DNA from: Pseudocercospora fijiensis CIRAD86
Lineage: Eukaryota > Ascomycota > Dothideomycetes > Mycosphaerellales > Mycosphaerellaceae
Reading direction: 5' to 3'
Assembly: GCF_000340215.1 (NCBI RefSeq)
Contig: NW_006921536.1
Coordinates: 3,335,802 to 3,399,801, forward strand
Length of the DNA: 64,000 nt
The position numbers and the translations under genes are program-made. Positions 35,637 to 44,594 of the stretch are shown here, in pieces; the first letter of the stretch is position 1; the number at the start of each line of letters is the position of its first letter. Below the pieces are notes generated by a model. That model saw nothing but the letters and a program-made list of their open reading frames with translations. It searched no databases and was not told the origin of the DNA.

Positions 35637-36809
35637 ATGATGATGCTCAGCATACCTTTCAAAGCCGCCCTCGCGGCAACTCTCCTGTCCACACCCTCCG
35701 TCGCACACATGTTCATCTCCTCTCCCTCCCCAATCCCCGGTTCCGCGCCAAAAGACCCACTCGACCCAAGCGGCTCAAACTTCCCTTGCCACGGCATCTC
35801 CCTACCACCCAGCGGCGGCCAGAAAATGCCAGCGGGCTCCAAGCAAACTCTAGCCTTCAATCTCGGCGGCGGAGCCAATACAGCAGTCCACGGCGGAGGC
35901 TCGTGCCAAATGGCCATAACCTACGAAACCGATGCAGCGAAAGTCAAGGACCCGTCGAACTGGAAAGTCATCTACTCCATCGAAGGCGGGTGCCCGACCG
36001 ATGCGTCGGGAAATCTTCCCACGGCGCGGAAGTGCACGACTGGCGATGAAAGTTCTTCTTGCGTCAATCAGTTCCCGTTTACGATTCCGAAGGGTGTCAA
36101 GGATGGGCATGCGATTCTGGCGTGGACTTGGTTTAACAATGTCGGGAATCGGGAGATGTATATGAATTGCGTCAATGTCGAGTTCTCGGGCGGAGATGGG
36201 AGTGAAATGAAGAGCTTCCCGACCATGTTTGTTGCGAATTTGGCAAGTGTGGATCAGTGTCCTACGACGGAGAATGTCAATGTTAAGTTTCCGGCTCCGG
36301 GGAAATATGTTACGACTAGGACTGAAGGAGGTCCGTATCCGTTGGCTGTGCCGACTGGACAAGGATGCTCGCCGGGAGATGCTGATACTGGGACTGGGAG
36401 TGGTGGTGGTGGTGGAGGAGGTGGAGGAGGAGGAGGAGGAGGTGGTGGTGGTGGTGGGAGTGCTGCGCCATCACCGACAAGTCAGGCAGCGGCTCAGCCA
36501 GCCCCAACGCCAGCTCCGACCACACAGGCACCCGCATATACGCCGCCTGCAGGCAGTAGTGGTGGATGTCCTGAGGGTGAGGTGTCTTGTCCGACGCCCG
36601 GAGACTTGGTCTGTGTGGATGCCACGCATTTTGGAATTTGCGATGTTGACAAGTGCGCTTTGCCGCAAGCTGTTGCGCCTGGAACTCGATGCACAAATGG
36701 CCAGATCATGCGGAGAAAGCGAAAGAGGAGTCAGCAATTGCACGATCGCAAGCGGAAGATGGGGCATACTCACGGGCATGGACACATCAATGCACCGTGG
36801 CACCAGTGA
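35637..36809 (+). CDS. Secreted AA11-like lytic polysaccharide monooxygenase
   Basis: An intronless frame of 390 residues; three Met codons stand at the start and the first is used here. The signal peptide should be cut after SVA, which leaves His24 as the new N-terminus, as copper LPMOs require. The second histidine of the brace is His85 in AVHGGGSC. Further AA11-like features are DPSGSNFPC, VIYSIEGGCP and AWTWFNNVGNREMYMNC. A Gly linker of more than 20 residues (about 254-276) and a Pro/Ala/Thr stretch lead to a Cys-rich module (CPEGEVSC, PGDLVCVD, HFGICDVDKC) like the C-terminal modules of other AA11 proteins. The tail RRKRKRSQQ...GHTHGHGH is basic and His-rich. AA11 enzymes cleave chitin oxidatively; this role is inferred from family. 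Confidence 0.88.
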   Translation: MMMLSIPFKAALAATLLSTPSVAHMFISSPSPIPGSAPKDPLDPSGSNFPCHGISLPPSGGQKMPAGSKQTLAFNLGGGANTAVHGGGSCQMAITYETDAAKVKDPSNWKVIYSIEGGCPTDASGNLPTARKCTTGDESSSCVNQFPFTIPKGVKDGHAILAWTWFNNVGNREMYMNCVNVEFSGGDGSEMKSFPTMFVANLASVDQCPTTENVNVKFPAPGKYVTTRTEGGPYPLAVPTGQGCSPGDADTGTGSGGGGGGGGGGGGGGGGGGGSAAPSPTSQAAAQPAPTPAPTTQAPAYTPPAGSSGGCPEGEVSCPTPGDLVCVDATHFGICDVDKCALPQAVAPGTRCTNGQIMRRKRKRSQQLHDRKRKMGHTHGHGHINAPWHQ

Positions 36810-37043
36810 CGGCTGGCAGCGTGGGAACAGTAGCTAGTCTTTGATGGACATGACGCGACGTTCCGCTTCATAGATCGTTTTCAAGAGGTGCCCGTCATCT
36901 TGTTTGTTTTCTTCAAATTATCGTGATTGAGATTGGAGTAAGCAAGCAAGCAATAGATGCATTCTGAACCCGAGTATAAGAACACTGAAATCTCTCTCAT
37001 TAGCAAGATACATTTGTGCCCTGCGGCAGTATCATCACTCACC
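36810..37043. other. Short intergenic region
   Basis: The 3' flank of the LPMO and the promoter of the next gene lie here. The upstream ATG at 36,957 would extend the next frame by 29 residues of unremarkable sequence. Confidence 0.4.
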
Positions 37044-37664
37044 ATGCCCACAGAGGAACAAACCAGGCCAACTTCACCACATTCCAACCAGATGGAGCAA
37101 GGCAGTGAAGCCGAACGCAACTCAAGGTTCCCTGACATTGTCAGGCCGTTCCTTGAAGAAGCGAGCTCAGATCAAACGCCAGAAGAAGCATCATCGTCAA
37201 CCCACAAGACTCCGCCTCATGACCCGCTTCCTAGCTTCACGCATCCCCTCCCTCTGCTTGAGAACACCCCGGTCGCTACCTACAAACCCCCATCTCATAT
37301 CCTGCTTCAACAAATGGAGCGACTTGAACGCTCGATTCGCGTCTTCGAAGAATTCTCCGCCGCGCAGAGCTCCCAATTAGAATCCCAGCTGACTGCTTTG
37401 TCAACCCGGCTCAGAGCTCTTGAAGTGAAGCTTGACAGGCCAGAGGAGCATCAAGAATGGTGGGTGGAACTGATTCTAGCTGTAGGAAAAGTGCTGATCG
37501 AAGCGATGGACGAGCCACCAGAGGATGAAGTGGAGAGGGTTGACAGGTTGGAGCAAAGGATGCAGTGCTGGGAGGATTTGGTTGAGCAATTGTGTGCTGC
37601 TCTCCGGGACGAGCACGCTCGTGTCGAAGAGCTTGAGCGCGGTCGATCTAGTCGCGAGAGCTGA
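37044..37664 (+). CDS. Coiled-coil protein of unknown function
   Basis: The frame from ATG 37,044 encodes 206 residues (235 from the ATG at 36,957). I prefer 37,044 because ACC precedes it. The N-terminal half is Pro/Ser/Thr-rich and probably disordered. From about residue 90, heptad-like Leu/Glu/Arg patterns (QQMERLERSIRVFEEF, QLESQLTALSTRLRALEVKL) predict coiled coil, and a second helix region (DRLEQRMQCWEDLVEQLC) closes the protein. There is no signal peptide or membrane segment. I do not recognise a family. The next gene faces it 51 bp away and has the same general layout. Confidence 0.6.
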   Translation: MPTEEQTRPTSPHSNQMEQGSEAERNSRFPDIVRPFLEEASSDQTPEEASSSTHKTPPHDPLPSFTHPLPLLENTPVATYKPPSHILLQQMERLERSIRVFEEFSAAQSSQLESQLTALSTRLRALEVKLDRPEEHQEWWVELILAVGKVLIEAMDEPPEDEVERVDRLEQRMQCWEDLVEQLCAALRDEHARVEELERGRSSRES

Positions 37665-37715
37665 GGAGCATCATGGATGGCGAAAGCACTGGCTGTGTAA
37701 AAGATGTCACGAACA

Positions 37716-38369
37716 TCAGTCGGTTGATTTGTTGTCGTCTTCGTAAGCATCGAACCAATGCAAGTTCTCGCCGAACTGATCCAATGCGTAAAAGAAAGCT
37801 TTCAGTCCCGTCCTGCCACCAGTCGCAGTCGTATCGCGGGAATCAGAAAGCGGACTGGTAGTGTTTTCCAAGGAATTCCGTAGCTCGATGATGGCATTCT
37901 CAACAAGAACCAAGCGCTCTGCGAAAGTCTCCATTTCTTCAAGCGTTGCTTCCAGCTTCGCTATCCTAGCCTCAACTCGCCCCAGTGCCATCCCCTCGAG
38001 CTGCATTGCATCAATCTTTTCTGCCAGATCGTGCAAATCTAGGGATTTTGCATATGCTTCCAGGCGTTTCATTTTGGTTCCAAGCTTTCCCGTCGTTGAC
38101 TTGAGTGTCTCGAGCTGTGAACGGACCTCGGACATCAATCGGCTTTGATTGCGCATGAACTCCTCAAATCGTGTTTCGAAGTACTCTATGGCCTGTTGGA
38201 CCATGAGAATCTGCTCCCAGTCTGCAAGAGGAATGGAAGCCGGTCTTTGTCGGACTCTGCTAGCTGGAGGTGGTGAAGGTTGTGCCATCTGCTCCCCGTA
38301 TGTGTATCGGCCCGCCATCGGAATTGTGCTGCTTGTGTTTGCTGGTTTAGTATGACAGTAGGTCAGCAT
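37716..38369 (-). CDS. Coiled-coil protein of unknown function, convergent partner
   Basis: The frame encodes 217 residues; a second Met (MAGRYTYGEQ) 17 residues in may be the true start. After a short Pro-rich segment the protein is almost wholly helical with heptads (VQQAIEYFETRFEEFMRN, VRSQLETLKSTTGKLGTKM, RIAKLEATLEEMETFAERL). It has no signal peptide, membrane segment or known domain. It converges with the gene at 37,044-37,664, and the two stops are 51 bp apart. Both consist of a Pro/Ser-rich head plus a coiled coil that begins with an aromatic-rich helix, which could mean an inverted duplication, but residue identity by eye is low. Confidence 0.6.
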   Translation of the reverse strand: MLTYCHTKPANTSSTIPMAGRYTYGEQMAQPSPPPASRVRQRPASIPLADWEQILMVQQAIEYFETRFEEFMRNQSRLMSEVRSQLETLKSTTGKLGTKMKRLEAYAKSLDLHDLAEKIDAMQLEGMALGRVEARIAKLEATLEEMETFAERLVLVENAIIELRNSLENTTSPLSDSRDTTATGGRTGLKAFFYALDQFGENLHWFDAYEDDNKSTD

Positions 38370-38460
38370 ATCAAGGAAGCAAGCGAGCAGAGGTAGACCG
38401 AGCGCTATGGCACGTTTGTGAATACATGGGCTTCACGGTGGCGTGCTGAGCAAGCCGTCA

Positions 38461-40545
38461 TCATCGGCTTGCCACCTCGTCAAGAGCCTTCCGTACATCT
38501 TGCACGGCCTGACCGGCTTCTTGCCACTCCTTCTTATCCTCTTCACGAACCACGACCCGGCCACCTTCGCGGACCAGAGCCCCTAGCCTACTCTCGACGT
38601 CTCTTAGCACACGTCGAGCGTCTTCACGCGCTGTCTCCACAAAGTCATCTCTTTCCTTGGTCCACTTCTTCTGCAGTCTTCTGAGTGCCCATACTAAGCC
38701 CAGTGCTGCGATTGCTCCACCTTCATACAGTGCTACACCTCCACTTGCGACCCACAGCCATGCGCCAAGAGCGCCGGTACCCCCGATGGTGCTCAAACTT
38801 GCCAACATCAGCTTTTGTGCTTCCCGATGCATTGCCGGCACGAGCTGGTGCAACATCTGCTGTCTTGCAAATTGGATTGTCTGCGGCCAGGGTGGGTCGA
38901 ACAAAGCGTTCAATCCAGTGTTTTCCTTGATCTTGCTGAGCAATGGCGGGACCTGCAGCAGCTCTGCCACAGTTTCAATCTTCTGCGATGGCGCGTCTGT
39001 GTCTTGTCTAGCCTTCCACTCTTCGACCTTCTCCAAAGTGTCCTCATCCAATAGACCCTTGACACTGCCTTTCGCGACTTCTGCTGCTGTAGCTGCTCCC
39101 TTCAGTTCTTCGACACTGGCAAGACCAGCTTCTAGTACGCGCCCTGATAGAAAAGCAAGGTTTTGCTCGGCTTCAGCAAGCCAGCCGCGCCGCAGAACGT
39201 CGGAGGCAGAAATAGAGACTTCGTCGATACGGTAGAAAAGACGCCACCATGTTGTACGCCGCCACGTGGGTGACAGCAATGCTGCCGAGAGATTCATCTG
39301 CAAGTCGCGATGCGCTTCTTCCGACCACGATGAAATTGCCGAAAGAAGTGTCTGTCGTTTTGCATCGGGAACAGTGAGACTGGTAGATGATGCTTCCGCA
39401 GCAGAAGAAGCATTCGTGATAGAGAGCTCAGCGCGACCCAGAATCGATGTTAACAGGTCTTTAACCGCAGGCTTCAAAAGGTCTGGGCCATCCGTTCTTC
39501 CCGAGGCAGCGATCCAGCTACCAACATTACCAACCCTGGATGTCTGCCATTCCGAGCTGAAGATGGCACCGTTGGCTTTGTTGGTCCGAAATAGTGCCAA
39601 GGCATGTTCCGCAAGTGCAACATCGACCTCATGCGCGTCGACCTCAGTCTGCGGAGGCCAATCCTGCCGCAGAGGCAGACTGAGCGCAGCCGACATTTGT
39701 GTGCCATTTGTCAATGACGCTGGCAGTCTGCCGAAATGCACAGCTCCAGTCACGCCTTCTGCGACCACGACCGCTCTGTGGACAGGATATCTCACGAACC
39801 CAACTCTTCCTGCGTTCGGGATAGTCAAGGCTGGCACGATCATGCTATGTTCAAGCTCCCTGACACTGTCACCGCTTCCAGACAGTCCACTGGTATTCAT
39901 GCCGGTGACGAGAATCTCGACATTCCACCTCTTGAGCATAGGACTAGGTATGAGCAGCTCTCTCACAAGGGGATTGCTTGTGGACTGCACTCCAGTATCT
40001 TGCAGTGTCTCGCCATACTTAATGAGCACACTCCGCTCATCCTCTACTTCCACAAGCTCTTTCTCCCACGCCTCCTCGTCGCTCAACGCGTCTGCTAGAA
40101 GCACTCGTGCCAACTTTCGAGCTGCCTTTGCGCCTAATGATCCTAAACCCAGGAAGGCTACACGGATGACAGGATCGTCAGACTCTAAACTTCGAATGGC
40201 AAGCTGTAGACGCGAGAGGTCCACATAGCTTGATGCTTTGTCCCGCAGTAGCCAAAGCTGCTGGTAGAGTTCTCGCAGGGCACTTGGCGTATTCGTCGGA
40301 GCATTGATGGCTGTAGTCGAAGCCAGAGAGCCGGTCGAGACAGATCGCCTTTGTGACAGCCGCGGTGCTCGAGCTCTTCTTGCTGGTTCAATGGAGTAGA
40401 AGCTCCTGTTGCTCTGTGTCGCTGTCGTGATGGCATCTTTGCGCGGGAAGCTCGCGTGGCGACTTATGAGGCACGATGGACATACATACGGCTCTGAGTG
40501 TAGCACACGCGCTGCACGCAGGCTCAGAGGCGCGCGAGATGGCAT
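38461..40545 (-). CDS. Mitochondrial inner-membrane protein, possibly Mmc1
   Basis: The first ATG of the frame is at 40,545, giving 694 residues. The N-terminus (MPSRAPLSLRAARVLHSEPY, many Arg, no acid residues early) looks like a mitochondrial presequence. It is followed by a Gly-rich, nucleotide-fold-like element, VAFLGLGSLGAKAARKLARV, near residue 137. The C-terminal third has a hydrophobic hairpin (LASLSTIGGTGALGAWLWVA, GGAIAALGLVWALRR) and then a charged helix. This matches my memory of the fungal Mmc1 family, described as a dynamin-related inner-membrane protein with a degenerate GTPase. I am confident about mitochondria and membrane, less so about the name. No introns. Confidence 0.7.
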   Translation of the reverse strand: MPSRAPLSLRAARVLHSEPYVCPSCLISRHASFPRKDAITTATQSNRSFYSIEPARRARAPRLSQRRSVSTGSLASTTAINAPTNTPSALRELYQQLWLLRDKASSYVDLSRLQLAIRSLESDDPVIRVAFLGLGSLGAKAARKLARVLLADALSDEEAWEKELVEVEDERSVLIKYGETLQDTGVQSTSNPLVRELLIPSPMLKRWNVEILVTGMNTSGLSGSGDSVRELEHSMIVPALTIPNAGRVGFVRYPVHRAVVVAEGVTGAVHFGRLPASLTNGTQMSAALSLPLRQDWPPQTEVDAHEVDVALAEHALALFRTNKANGAIFSSEWQTSRVGNVGSWIAASGRTDGPDLLKPAVKDLLTSILGRAELSITNASSAAEASSTSLTVPDAKRQTLLSAISSWSEEAHRDLQMNLSAALLSPTWRRTTWWRLFYRIDEVSISASDVLRRGWLAEAEQNLAFLSGRVLEAGLASVEELKGAATAAEVAKGSVKGLLDEDTLEKVEEWKARQDTDAPSQKIETVAELLQVPPLLSKIKENTGLNALFDPPWPQTIQFARQQMLHQLVPAMHREAQKLMLASLSTIGGTGALGAWLWVASGGVALYEGGAIAALGLVWALRRLQKKWTKERDDFVETAREDARRVLRDVESRLGALVREGGRVVVREEDKKEWQEAGQAVQDVRKALDEVASR

Positions 40546-40998
40546 CACATGCACATGGAATGGGTGGTGTTTTGAGAAAGCAGAGCGAGCTTCCCGTCTG
40601 TGGCATTAATCAGAGGGGGTCGTCAAATATTGAATAACACTCGTCGCCAATGCTGGGCAACCCCAGGCCGTGGCTGTCTGCTCCTGAGTCCTGACACACT
40701 CCCGCCGAGCGATCAAGAATGGAGGGCAATGGCATCGGTCGACCTCATGCTGACACGCTGGTTGCCGACAATAAGCGTCTCACTCGGCTATTGACAAAGC
40801 TATTGAGCACCGCTTTCGGCCCAGCCACCGAATTTCACGCCAAGACACATGGCTTCAAAGAATACCACGCCTGTCCGGCTACACTTCATGCGGCGACAGT
40901 CATGGCCAATCTGCACAGGACCTTGGCGACCGACGTCTTTCTGCAAGCCCACTCACCCTCACATGCCGGGCTGAGCATCCCAGCTTGGCTCCTCCGGC
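40546..40998. promoter_or_regulatory. Divergent promoter region
   Basis: 453 bp separate the divergent starts of the mitochondrial protein gene and the two-TM ORF that precedes the pheromone receptor. The plus-strand frame at 40,719-41,021 has no domain content. No pheromone-response motif was identified with confidence. Confidence 0.45.
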
Positions 40999-41325
40999 AT
41001 GTTCACTTCACTGCCTATTGAAGACCTGGTCTTATTGAGCCTCATCCTGATTGAGGCCGCTATAGTCGTATTCATACTATTGAGCTTCCGCGGCACTCTT
41101 GGAGGTGCCATCAGAAAACTTCGACGAGCCTCCTTCTTCAGTTGCATTCTTGCATTCGTCGTTCTTGCTGTCATTGCCCTCCTACACATTCGACACGAAT
41201 CCCTTGGGCTTGACGACGAGCCACCACCCGTCGAACTCGGCAGCGTCCATTCGAACCCCGAAGCACAGAACGAAGGAACTCGTCTCACAGATATAGCCGG
41301 TATCCTCGCCAACGTGGGACTCTAG
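40999..41325 (+). CDS. Small two-TM membrane protein upstream of the receptor
   Basis: An ATG-started frame of 108 residues ends 28 nt before the ATG of the Ste3-type receptor. It has two strong hydrophobic segments (LVLLSLILIEAAIVVFILLS and FFSCILAFVVLAVIALLHI) joined by a basic loop (GGAIRKLRRA), and a polar acidic tail. Composition and codon use look like real coding sequence. I do not recognise a family. The spacing leaves no room for a promoter between the two frames. Either this is a separate gene on a bicistronic transcript, or an intron joins or removes it in the receptor's leader. No frame-compatible splice to the receptor was found by eye. Confidence 0.55.
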   Translation: MFTSLPIEDLVLLSLILIEAAIVVFILLSFRGTLGGAIRKLRRASFFSCILAFVVLAVIALLHIRHESLGLDDEPPPVELGSVHSNPEAQNEGTRLTDIAGILANVGL

Positions 41326-41353
41326 CACTCACAAACAACCTCCAGCGCAGAAC

Positions 41354-42905
41354 ATGAAGTCTATCGTCTGGCAGACGCCGGATCCCAGCAAGTCGGCGGC
41401 TACAGAATCGACAGCCATCGTTTTTGCGACCTTCTCTCTACTCATTGCAATCATCATCTGCCCCTCGCTCTCATGGCACGCCAGCAATCGCAACGTCGGT
41501 GCAACGGTTCTCGTCGCGGCCACCATTTACGCCAATTTCCAGAACTTTCTCAACGCCGTCATCTGGTCAAACGACAACGTTGAGGTGTGGTACAGCGGCG
41601 TTGGCCTCTGCGACCTTGAGATCAGAATTCAGATCATGCTCCAAAGCCTATACCTTGCAGCCATCAGCTGCATCCTCCGCGCACTTGCGAGAGCTTTGGA
41701 CACAGATCGAGCGACCTGGAGTCAGACCAAAGCCCAGCGTCGACGTTCCTACGCTATCGACTTGGTCTGCTGTCTTGGCATCCCTTCCATTCAGATGATC
41801 ACGTTGTACATTGTACAGCCATTTCGGTACTGGATTTATGGAATCTCTGGCTGCGTGGTACCAGGTGATCTGAGCTGGCTGAGAGTAGTGCTCATGCTTC
41901 TCCCTCCACTCCTTTGGACTTTGTTTTGTGTTTACCTGAGCAGTAAGTCTCTCAATTTACCTTCTTTCCTGACCCCAGACTGACTCGAGAGCAGTCCTCA
42001 TCCTGGTCCGTCTGCTCCGGTACCGAATGAACTTCAACTCCGTCCTGCGCAATGCGCAAACCACCAAATCGCGCTTCTTTCGCCTCTACGCCCTCTGCAT
42101 ACTCAGCATTCTCGGTAATTTGCCAATTCAAATCTGGCTCCTTGTTCTCAACATCGGCGCCGGTGTCACATCTTACAGCTGGGACGATGTGCACAACCCA
42201 ACCTTATGGGATTGGAACACAGCCGTCAAGATGCCCGCCAACGGCACGATCATCTTTGATCGCTACATCTGGATGGCTGGTGGTATCCTCATCTTCCTCC
42301 TTTTTGGCTTTGGTCGAGATGCTGTCAAGATGTATCGTGATGGACTTCTTGCTATTGGTCTTGGTCGCATCTTCCCTTCCCTACACCCTGATCGCAAAAG
42401 CTCGATCGTCGCAAGCGTGACAAGCATGGGCAGCAAGGCCAAAATGCTGTTTAGCAATCGAAGCAGTGCATCCACGTCACCAACTTTCAACAAGGGCTCA
42501 GTCTTGTCTACAAGCACGACGGACTCAGAATACAGTCCGAGAAAAGCTACTTTCCTGGAGACCATTCGTGAAGGCCACAGAGAGTCTCGGCAAACCACAC
42601 TACCGATGAACCAGCAGAGTACTAACGACAGCAAGGGCTGGAAGTACCTGCCATCATACTTTCGCAAGCCATCGCCCTCCAAGCAGCCTTCGGCCAGTGA
42701 TGATCACTTTATTCTCACACAAGTCTCGGGAAATCGCGAAGCAAGAATCCAGTCGAACGTCACGGCAGAACCAGAGTCCCCGACGATGACTTCTCACATT
42801 CGCTCATTCAGTCGTGGCGAAGCAGACGTCTTGGTGAGAAAGGAGATCAGACAGGCAAGCGAGACGGAGACTACCTTGCCGATGAAGGTGTATCATGGTG
42901 TTTGA
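41354..42905 (+). CDS. Ste3-type pheromone receptor (GPCR)
   Basis: Model 41354..41942, 41995..42905 (52-nt intron, GTAAGT...GCAG) gives 499 residues. Class D GPCRs of the Ste3 family sense lipopeptide a-factor-like pheromone and signal through the mating G protein and MAP kinases. Seven hydrophobic segments are visible: about residues 18-40 and 48-70 (NVGATVLVAATIYANFQNFL), 95-118, 133-153, 176-206 across the intron, 221-245 and 275-297. Family-like text includes LSWHASNRNVG, TDRATWSQTKAQRRR and GFGRDAVKMYR. The C-terminal tail of about 190 residues is Ser/Thr-rich, as expected for a regulated cytosolic tail. Pre-1/PreA are the Neurospora/Aspergillus counterparts. Confidence 0.92.
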
Positions 42906-43261
42906 TTCAGAGGGGACACAAAAGAGTGCCGGTCAGGAGCGAGAATAGGAGAGCACAGAATAATTGGGCATATTAGCGATGGCGCATACCTAATGAGCAT
43001 GGAATACGAGATTCCGAGCATACATACTTGATCACCTCAATGTGAGGTCGAATTTACCTTCTATCCGTCCGACCTCGGACTCCACCTCACTACTCCACAA
43101 TGATCCAGCCCCCCGCACCTCCACCTTCCCCAAGCAGTCGCCGACGGCCAAGACATCAGCTTCGGCCACACAGTACCCATGACAGCCGTCCCAAAATCAA
43201 CACAATTCACCATCCAACATCCTCACAATACTGTCACTAACCAAAAAAAAAAACAGCAAAG
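42906..43261. other. Intergenic region between receptor and hydrolase genes
   Basis: The 356-bp gap contains pyrimidine-rich text toward the hydrolase start and an A-rich run just before its ATG. No gene is supported. Confidence 0.45.
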
Positions 43262-43435
43262 ATGCCTCTAACCTCAGACCTCAACCTCGACCACAAAAAA
43301 TTCGACCCCTCCCAAATCTCAGACCAAACCAAAAAGTACAACGACCAATTAATCGAAGTCCAAAAGAAAGGCCCAAAATGGTACGAAGTATGTATAATTC
43401 CCACCCACACCCCATCTCTTCAACCCCCCATCCTA

Positions 43436-43473
<38 letters not shown>

Positions 43474-44574
43474 AGGTCGGAGCAGAAACCCACCGTCGCA
43501 TGCGCTGGGAAGGAAAAACCCCCTTCCCAGCCCCCCAAGTGCTCTCGGACGGCATAAACAGCACCGCGCCCTCGCGAGACCCAGACCGTTCCATCCCCAT
43601 CCGCATCTTCCAAGCCCCGAAATCGCCAGCTTCAGGGATTTTCTACCATATCCATGGCGGCGGCTGGGTTTTGCAATCCGAACACTATCAGGATCTGATG
43701 TTGAAACGTTATAGCGAGGAGGCGAATTTGACGATTGTGAGTGTCGGGTATAGATTGGCGCCGGAATGTCCGTTTCCGAAGGGGAATGAGGATTGTGTTG
43801 ATGTGGGGGAGTGGTTGGTTGATCGGGGGGAGGAGGAGTTTGGGGCACCGTTGAAGTTTATGGTGAGTGACTTGGACTTGACTGATCATAGGGAGATTGA
43901 GTGGCTGAGGCGCTTTTTTAGGGTGGGGATTCGGCTGGAGGACATCTTTCGGTTGTGACTTGCTTCTCGTTGTTGGAAACGAGACCGAACTTCGCATTCA
44001 AAGGTTTGGTGTTGAACTTTGGAGCGTATGAGTTGAGTACCTTCTTGCCGGCTTGTCATGCGTTTGATATGGAGTTGGTTTTGACGAAGGATATTATGGA
44101 TAAATTCATGAGTCTTCCCTTTCCCCGTTTGCGGAGTTGGCGGTTTGGCTGATTGTGGTTAGATACATCGAAGCGTATCTGCCGAATACTACGGAAAAGG
44201 ATAGGAGGGACCCCAAGATTAGTCCTTTCTGGAAGGATCTGATGGGTTTAAAGGTCGGTTTTATCCATTAGAGGGGCGAACGGAGAACTAATGGACTGAT
44301 CTGACTTAGCTGCCACCGGCACTGTTCACCTGTGGCACATTAGATCCGTTACTGGATGACTCGCTACTTATGTCTGCAAAATGGGCGGCAAGTGGAGCGG
44401 ATTCAATACTGAAGATGTAAGTGCTGTTGTCATAACCATCACATTTGGAAATAATGCTTACGATCCAGATATCCGGGAGCGCCACATGGCTTTTCGTTCT
44501 TCCCAGTCGGAGGGACGGAGCAGACAGATATCTGCCTGAAGGATATCGGCATGTTCATGAACGAAAGACTGTAG
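43262..44574 (+). CDS. Alpha/beta hydrolase (HSL-like esterase), splice donor damaged
   Basis: Exons 43262..43387, 43476..43862, 43922..about 44109, 44163..44253, 44310..44416 and 44469..44574 reconstruct a hormone-sensitive-lipase-like esterase of about 335 residues. Motifs are the oxyanion box YHIHGGGWVL, YRLAPECPFP, the nucleophile elbow GGDSAGGHLS, TCGTLDPLLDD for the catalytic Asp, and YPGAPHGFSFF for the catalytic His. Intron 1 has a pyrimidine tract of 33 consecutive C. The third intron has a good acceptor (GGTTAG at 44,162) that restores phase only if exon 3 ends at TTCAT, where the text continues GAGTCT instead of GTGAGTCT. The donor GT thus seems lost, or the assembly dropped two bases. 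It ends 20 bp before the convergent Cwc2 stop. The substrate is unknown. Confidence 0.78.
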
Positions 44575-44594
44575 GTCCGAGCGTGTGGATCAGC

